In this document: positions 61,901 through 64,000 of the stretch, piece by piece
How positions within the stretch are numbered: the stretch's first letter is position 1
Layout of the letters: each line of letters begins with the position of its first letter
Assembly: GCF_001680005.1 (NCBI RefSeq)
Contig: NC_033560.1
Coordinates: forward strand, 1,305,501 to 1,369,500
Source: Plasmodium coatneyi
Lineage: Eukaryota > Apicomplexa > Aconoidasida > Haemosporida > Plasmodiidae
Direction: 5' to 3'
DNA: 64,000 nt
Position numbers and translations under genes: made by a program
Notes under the pieces: model-generated
The model's database searches: none
Told to the model about the DNA's origin: nothing
The model's input: only the letters and a program-made list of their open reading frames with translations

Positions 61901-64000
61901 TTTTTGAAAAGCGATAATTTAAATAAATTTCTGATGGGGAAAAAAATATCAAGTGAAATTTTATTGTCGGAAAAGGAGGCTATAGTGAATGAGGAACTGA
62001 AGGAGATTCTTTCCTTCGGGTTTGGTATTCACCACGCAGGGATGAAAAGAACAGATCGTAAATTAGTGGAAGATTTATTTTCGGATAGGCATTTACAGGT
62101 GCTGGTATCCACAAGCACCCTAGCGTGGGGAATAAACCTTCCTGCACATACAGTCATCATTAAAGGAACAAGTGTATATAACATAAGCGTAGGTGACTTC
62201 GATGAGTTGTCCCCAATGGATGTGCTCCAAATGGTAGGAAGATCAGGACGACCTCAATATGATAAGAGTGGAAAGGCAGTCATCATAACGGAGCACAAGA
62301 ATTTGCAGCTTTACTTATCTCTAAATAATGAGCAGCTTTGCATTGAATCCACTCTGATGAGGAACATAGTGAATGTAATTAACGCAGAGATTGTTCTGAG
62401 GAACATTCAGAATTTTAAGGAAGCAGTGAACTGGTTCAGATACACGTACCTTTACATTCGCATGATGAAGAATCCAAAACTGTATGGCGTTCTCCCCAAG
62501 GGTGAAAAAGCGGACCACATATACACAGATCAGGGTAAGGAGCATAACATTTCTGACCTGTTCATGCAAAAATTGAACAAAAAAATTTACAACATTATAT
62601 ACTCTGCTTTCGTAACGCTGGAAAAGTACGACCTGATCAAATACAATAAGAAGCTAAACACGGTGAGCAGCACGTATGTAGGAAAAATCAGCAGTTACTA
62701 TTATGTGGACTACCGGTCGATAGATCTGTATAATAAGAAGCTGAACAAACATACGAATGAGACGGAGTTGTTGAAAATTTTCGGAATGAGTGACGAATTT
62801 AAACATATCTTCGTGAGGGAGGAGGAGAAAGTGGAGCTGTCAATCATAATGGAAAAGCTACCGATCCCGTTGAAGGAGGCAATAAGCATTCCCTACACGA
62901 AGATTAACATTCTTCTGCAATTGTACCTGTCTAATGTGACCCTAAATGGGTATGTCATAAACGCGGACCTAATATACATACAACAGAATGCGTTGCGAAT
63001 TTTTAGAGCCTTTTTCGAAATATCATTGAAAAAGAATTCTTACCATTTAAGCGCAATGACACTGAAGTTTTGCAAAATGGTGGAAAGGAAAATGTGGGCC
63101 ACCATGTCACCGTTAAGACAGTTTGGTCTGCTTAGTAACGAGCTCATCCGAATTATTGAGAAGAAAAACATCACCTTCAGGAATTACCTAAATATGAGTC
63201 TGAATGAATACATAACCATATTTAAGAATAAGAAAATTGCAAAAAATGTATACAAATTGGTTCACCATTTTCCGAAAATTGAGCTAAACGCGTATATCCA
63301 GCCGATCAATCATCGGATGCTGAAGGTAGAACTGAATGTTACGCCAGATTTTATTTACAATCCGAAATATCATGGCCACTTTATGTTATTTTGGGTGTTC
63401 GTTTTTGACATATCTAGTGAGAGTATGTTGCATTACGATTTGTTTAGCTTAAAACGGGGCGGCATGACTAGCACGGTCAATATGAATTCGATGAATGCAT
63501 CTTCACAGATGCACCGTGAGGGGGACCATACAGGAGGTGACACGCTGGATGATCACCTGCTGACTTTCTTCGTACCGATAAATGAAAATCCCTTTTACAT
63601 TGTGAAGGTAGTTTCAGACAAATGGTTGGAATGCGAAAGCACCATAAATTTATACCTAAAGGATATAATTCTACCGTCGAAGATTTCCTTCTCGACGCCG
63701 TTGCTCGATTTGCAGGCACTGCCAGTAAACGCCCTCAAGTTTGAAGACGCAAAGCAATTTTTCCACAGCAGAAATGTGACCCATTTTAATCCAGTACATA
63801 CGCAGATATTTCCATCCGTCTACGAAATGGGTGGCAATGTAATAATATGCAGTTCCCCTGGTAGGTACTACCTAACACCAGCTGAGTTTGCCATCCTACG
63901 AATGATTCGTTCTGTGAAGGAGTTACACACCTACCTTAGGAGGTATATAAAAAAGGAGGAGGACCTTTACAAGATTGTTCGTGATAAGAGTATTGCCAGT
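58958..64000 (+). CDS. BRR2: Pre-mRNA-splicing helicase BRR2 (U5 snRNP), 3' end cut by window
   Basis: A frame of 1,681 codons starting MAEEYEKYKRFEYRMNSNL and open to the last base; the full protein should be about 2,600 aa or more. An N-terminal region with long Asp/Glu tracts (about residues 250-290 and 510-560) precedes the first Ski2-like helicase cassette: Walker A APTGSGKT (716-723), DEIH (828-831), SAT (892-894) and motif VI GRSGR (1094-1098). A winged-helix and Sec63 unit follows (to about 1586), then the start of the second cassette. BRR2 unwinds U4/U6 to activate the spliceosome, with the N-terminal cassette as motor and the C-terminal one as regulatory pseudo-helicase. In this protein the second Walker A is replaced by CSSPGRYYLT (from residue 1631). 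No intron is seen within the window. Confidence 0.95.
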   Translation, partial: MAEEYEKYKRFEYRMNSNLVLQREGPIPNFNEPTGESESLVGKLKHRMGDKVEYTKPTIQGRRDESFRRSNKRKDLIFDESRKKIRRGTSGSVKERSVLSINLQDIFMYKPSTKYTEKMFSNVMGSVRAIIGDHTGDIINSACNEILLILKNDKLNDEEKKKQVEDALEVSSMRDEQFIELNNYAREIYDFNRKEVFEEVDEEEGVAVVFEEDDEYFDYRSSTKGRDGTKSQEDMASTNELSDDYQIGIDDAEEEDENYDDDEEEDNESDDDDDEKSDLSDEENSHGEEDDGKDDQEGEDATGKGKRSTRKKSAKSSTITTPGAFPMKKKQEKQEKHLSLKGMKKDTDGKRKETEDYELETNSIDAHWLQRELNKVFTDPSLCLEKEKEVLDVLGIYDIQECENKLVHILKYENFSMAKLLIKNRWKVYYCTLLGQAQTEKEKKRIMEEMRKSEEGEEILEELSNFKAMKRNKQSEFAKTMRREADNLFKKRRYPADGVEDATEGTPHGGGRFIREEEDDETDNEDEEEDEDDEEDDGDGDDAPAKNAKAGTKHPLKTNQLTVKVGTKKGGKKVNTGEHPDGDNEEDEESVEHFRAKYVDLEKMDVKQKGADFFNREVVLPVDSTRVEKKEYDEIIISSSRSKSSSAKGSLDNEKARGRENYYTNPEDINLVNVSDLPEWAQEVFTCVGISKLNAIQSKVHDVALNRYEENMLICAPTGSGKTNIALLCMLNVIGSYRLRSGNIDRKNFKVIYISPMKALVNEQVQSFSLRLKCLNLKVSELTGDVNLSSKEIDESQVIVMTPEKFEVISRKWNEKILLQKIKLIIFDEIHLLNEARGNVLESIISRINRYVDNTLVYDGGAATGGTNVTMDDVQQNNLNMHRKKIRLVGLSATLPNYEDVGLFLRADLRRGVFYFDYSFRPVQLEQHYVGIKEKKGIKKYALMNQVTYEKVLEEAGKNQILIFVHSRKETYRTAKMLIDKFLKSDNLNKFLMGKKISSEILLSEKEAIVNEELKEILSFGFGIHHAGMKRTDRKLVEDLFSDRHLQVLVSTSTLAWGINLPAHTVIIKGTSVYNISVGDFDELSPMDVLQMVGRSGRPQYDKSGKAVIITEHKNLQLYLSLNNEQLCIESTLMRNIVNVINAEIVLRNIQNFKEAVNWFRYTYLYIRMMKNPKLYGVLPKGEKADHIYTDQGKEHNISDLFMQKLNKKIYNIIYSAFVTLEKYDLIKYNKKLNTVSSTYVGKISSYYYVDYRSIDLYNKKLNKHTNETELLKIFGMSDEFKHIFVREEEKVELSIIMEKLPIPLKEAISIPYTKINILLQLYLSNVTLNGYVINADLIYIQQNALRIFRAFFEISLKKNSYHLSAMTLKFCKMVERKMWATMSPLRQFGLLSNELIRIIEKKNITFRNYLNMSLNEYITIFKNKKIAKNVYKLVHHFPKIELNAYIQPINHRMLKVELNVTPDFIYNPKYHGHFMLFWVFVFDISSESMLHYDLFSLKRGGMTSTVNMNSMNASSQMHREGDHTGGDTLDDHLLTFFVPINENPFYIVKVVSDKWLECESTINLYLKDIILPSKISFSTPLLDLQALPVNALKFEDAKQFFHSRNVTHFNPVHTQIFPSVYEMGGNVIICSSPGRYYLTPAEFAILRMIRSVKELHTYLRRYIKKEEDLYKIVRDKSIAS

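Overview
The window looks like nuclear DNA of a simian-clade Plasmodium (relatives of P. vivax; P. knowlesi, P. coatneyi or P. cynomolgi would all fit). The grounds are: many A/T homopolymers of 20 bases or more in moderately GC-balanced DNA; short GT-AG introns with pyrimidine-rich acceptors; lysine/asparagine-rich low-complexity proteins; three genes of the pir (vir/kir/cyir) multigene family; and long arrays of the Plasmodium telomere heptamer CCCTRAA. I could not run searches, so names rest on motifs I can see and on family knowledge.

Layout. 1-35.5 kb is a housekeeping block: organellar-type ribosome recycling factor (+), a dual-specificity-phosphatase-fold gene with a degenerate active site (-), an unrecognised 472-aa protein (+), a six-exon, about 1,930-aa coiled-coil protein (-), a 130-aa basic protein (+), a 74-aa secreted protein (+), a five-exon 3-ketoacyl-CoA reductase/steroid dehydrogenase (+), an uncertain minus-strand gene, an emp24/GOLD cargo receptor (+) followed by an exact 42-bp-period minisatellite, and a giant minus-strand nucleotidyltransferase (two overlapping ORFs that meet at a 24-bp homopolymer, together about 4,040 aa).

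36.9-50 kb is an AT-rich accessory island. It has two head-to-head three-exon pir genes whose 3' ends form an inverted repeat, then decayed protein-coding repeats (54/69-bp units), then about 0.85 kb of interstitial telomere-like repeat, then a third pir gene with two tandem ectodomain exons.

52.2-64 kb returns to core genes on the + strand: alpha-tubulin (three exons, type II features), ribosomal protein S19, and the U5 snRNP helicase BRR2 (cut by the window end). From memory, steroid dehydrogenase, emp24 protein, large antigen, alpha-tubulin II, RPS19 and BRR2 lie in this order on P. falciparum chromosome 4. If so, the pir/telomere-repeat island sits inside an otherwise conserved block, between the giant gene and alpha-tubulin. 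Internal pir genes beside telomere-like repeats are a known trait of P. knowlesi-type genomes.

The housekeeping genes cover organelle translation, fatty-acid elongation in the ER, ER-Golgi cargo transport, RNA 3'-end tailing, cytoskeleton, cytosolic translation and splicing. The island would serve antigenic variation or host interaction. No tRNA, rRNA, CRISPR or insertion sequence was recognised.
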